Shown one piece after another: positions 13,176-13,980 of a stretch of DNA of 13,980 nucleotides. Every line of letters starts with the position of its first letter. Within the stretch, counting starts at the first letter, position 1. This DNA comes from DASRHG01 sp035650655 (GTDB taxonomy: Bacteria > Desulfobacterota > Binatia > DP-6), in NCBI GenBank assembly GCA_035650655.1, contig DASRHG010000121.1, positions 1-13,980 on the forward strand. Direction: 5' to 3'. Under the pieces are notes generated by a model. The model saw nothing but the letters and a program-made list of their open reading frames with translations, was not told the DNA's origin and made no database searches. The translations under genes and the position numbers were made by a program.

Positions 13176-13980
13176 TTACGGGAGCGGCGCGGCTGGCGCG
13201 AGCGCCGCCGCGAGGACGTCGGGCTCGGTGGTCGGGTGCGCGCAGACGCGCTCCTCGCAGACGTACGCCGTTGCGCGGCCGTCGAGCGCGCGCTTGCCCT
13301 CGAGGAGCGGAACGAGCGCGCGCACGGCGTCGAGGGCCGGGCCCTCCGTCTGGACGGCGAGGACCGCGTTCGGGAGCCAGGTGCGGCGCACGACGGCGAG
13401 GAGAGGCGCCGCGGTCTCGGGACGCCCGGCGGGGGCGACGATCACGATCTCCTTCGCGCGGTCGAGCCGGCGCTCGAGCGCAGCGAGGAGCCGCGCCGCG
13501 TCGGTCGGGGAGCGCGCGAGGTCCCGACCGAGCGCGCGAAGCGTCGCGTCCGCGCGCCGGCGGTGCGCGTCGTCGCCCGTCAGCTCGGCGAGCCGCAGGA
13601 GATTGTCCACCGCGACCGCGTTGCCGGCGGGGAGCGGGTCGTCCACGACCCGCTTCTCGCGCGCGAGCGGGGCCTCGGCGCGGGCCGCCGTCGTGAAGAA
13701 GCCGCCGCTCGCGTCGTCCCAGAAGTCGCGCGCGAGGACGCGCTGGAGGTGGAGCGCCTCGCGGAGCCAGCGCGGATCGAACGTCGCGTCCCAGAGGTCG
13801 AGGAGCCCCGCGGCGAGGAGCGCGTGATCGTCGAGGAAGCCGCCGACCGGGCTCGTGTCCGCGCGCCGGAGGGTCCCGCCGGCCCCGAGCCCGTCGAGCG
13901 CGAAGCGCGCCGCCGCCTCCGCGCGGGCGACGTAGGCGCGGTCCCCGAGCGCCGCGCCGGCGCGCGCGAACGCCGAGATC
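13176..13980 (-). CDS. YyaL/DUF255 (SSP411-like) protein, C-terminal 267 residues; start lies outside
   Basis: The frame is open from the right window edge to TAA at 13178-13176. Visible conserved segments are ISAFARAGAALGD, SPVGGFLDDHALLAAGLL, ARDFWDDASGGFFTTA, DDPLPAGNAVAVDNLLRLAELTGD and the C-terminal AYVCEERVCAHPTTEP. They match the alpha/alpha-barrel (six-hairpin glycosidase-like) part and the Cys-containing C-terminus of the YyaL/SSP411 family, whose N-terminus is a thioredoxin-like DUF255 domain (not in this window). The biochemical activity of the family is not established. It is followed after 9 bases by the NodI-like gene, so it probably belongs to the same operon, though a functional link to the exporter is not evident. 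Confidence 0.88.
   Translation of the reverse strand, partial: ISAFARAGAALGDRAYVARAEAAARFALDGLGAGGTLRRADTSPVGGFLDDHALLAAGLLDLWDATFDPRWLREALHLQRVLARDFWDDASGGFFTTAARAEAPLAREKRVVDDPLPAGNAVAVDNLLRLAELTGDDAHRRRADATLRALGRDLARSPTDAARLLAALERRLDRAKEIVIVAPAGRPETAAPLLAVVRRTWLPNAVLAVQTEGPALDAVRALVPLLEGKRALDGRATAYVCEERVCAHPTTEPDVLAAALAPAAPLP

Noticed and set aside
1..13980. Searched by eye for tRNA/rRNA, CRISPR repeats, insertion-sequence ends, transposases, phage or toxin-antitoxin genes.
   Set aside because: None seen; base composition and codon use look uniform, so there is no sign of a recent mobile element.

Overview
This window is a gene-dense, very GC-rich bacterial chromosome segment. Twelve of its thirteen genes are recognisable at family level and one small gene is recognised by its domain. 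There are no tRNAs, rRNAs, insertion sequences, phage genes or CRISPR repeats. Base composition, a mixture of strong and absent Shine-Dalgarno sites, and the gene content (NapC/NirT-type cytochrome, cupredoxin-like proteins, sigma-54 regulator, NodIJ-like exporter, DUF255 protein) suggest an uncultured GC-rich Gram-negative lineage. Rokubacteria/Methylomirabilota, Binatota or a former deltaproteobacterium are possible; this is inference, because no taxonomic marker gene is present.

Layout from left to right. (1) 1-1774 is a periplasmic redox module. A truncated membrane-anchored multihaem cytochrome points left, and a divergent pair of overlapping cupredoxin-like genes points right from a 192-base shared control region. 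(2) 1794-6542 is a leftward group: an AhpD/CMD-like gene, a beta-CASP metallo-beta-lactamase-fold RNA hydrolase, and a fusion of GNAT with an NDP-forming acyl-CoA synthetase (Pat-like). It converges on the cupredoxin pair. (3) 6570-7007 is a small rightward haem-binding protein gene, divergent from the CMD gene by only 27 bases. (4) 7041-11350 is a tight leftward operon: universal stress protein, NtrC-type sigma-54 response regulator, archaeal-looking PRPP synthetase, and a long-form thymidine/AMP phosphorylase. (5) 11481-13980 is a second leftward operon: the C-terminal part of a YyaL/DUF255 protein, then a NodI-like ATPase and a NodJ-like permease.

How the genes may work together. The RNA hydrolase, the phosphorylase and the PRPP synthetase could form an RNA-to-ribose-phosphate salvage route. 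Its genes sit beside stress and post-translational control genes (Usp, Pat-like acyltransferase, sigma-54 regulator), which resembles an energy- or oxygen-limitation survival island. The two cupredoxin-like proteins, the NapC-type cytochrome and the haem-binding protein are exported or membrane-anchored and may form part of an electron-transfer chain.

The most interesting signals are sigma-54 -24/-12-like sites with exact spacing. They lie upstream of the usp-regulator operon, upstream of the cupredoxin pair, and in the gap before the CMD gene's 3' end. The first two sit unusually close to their start codons, which either disqualifies them or implies very short leaders.
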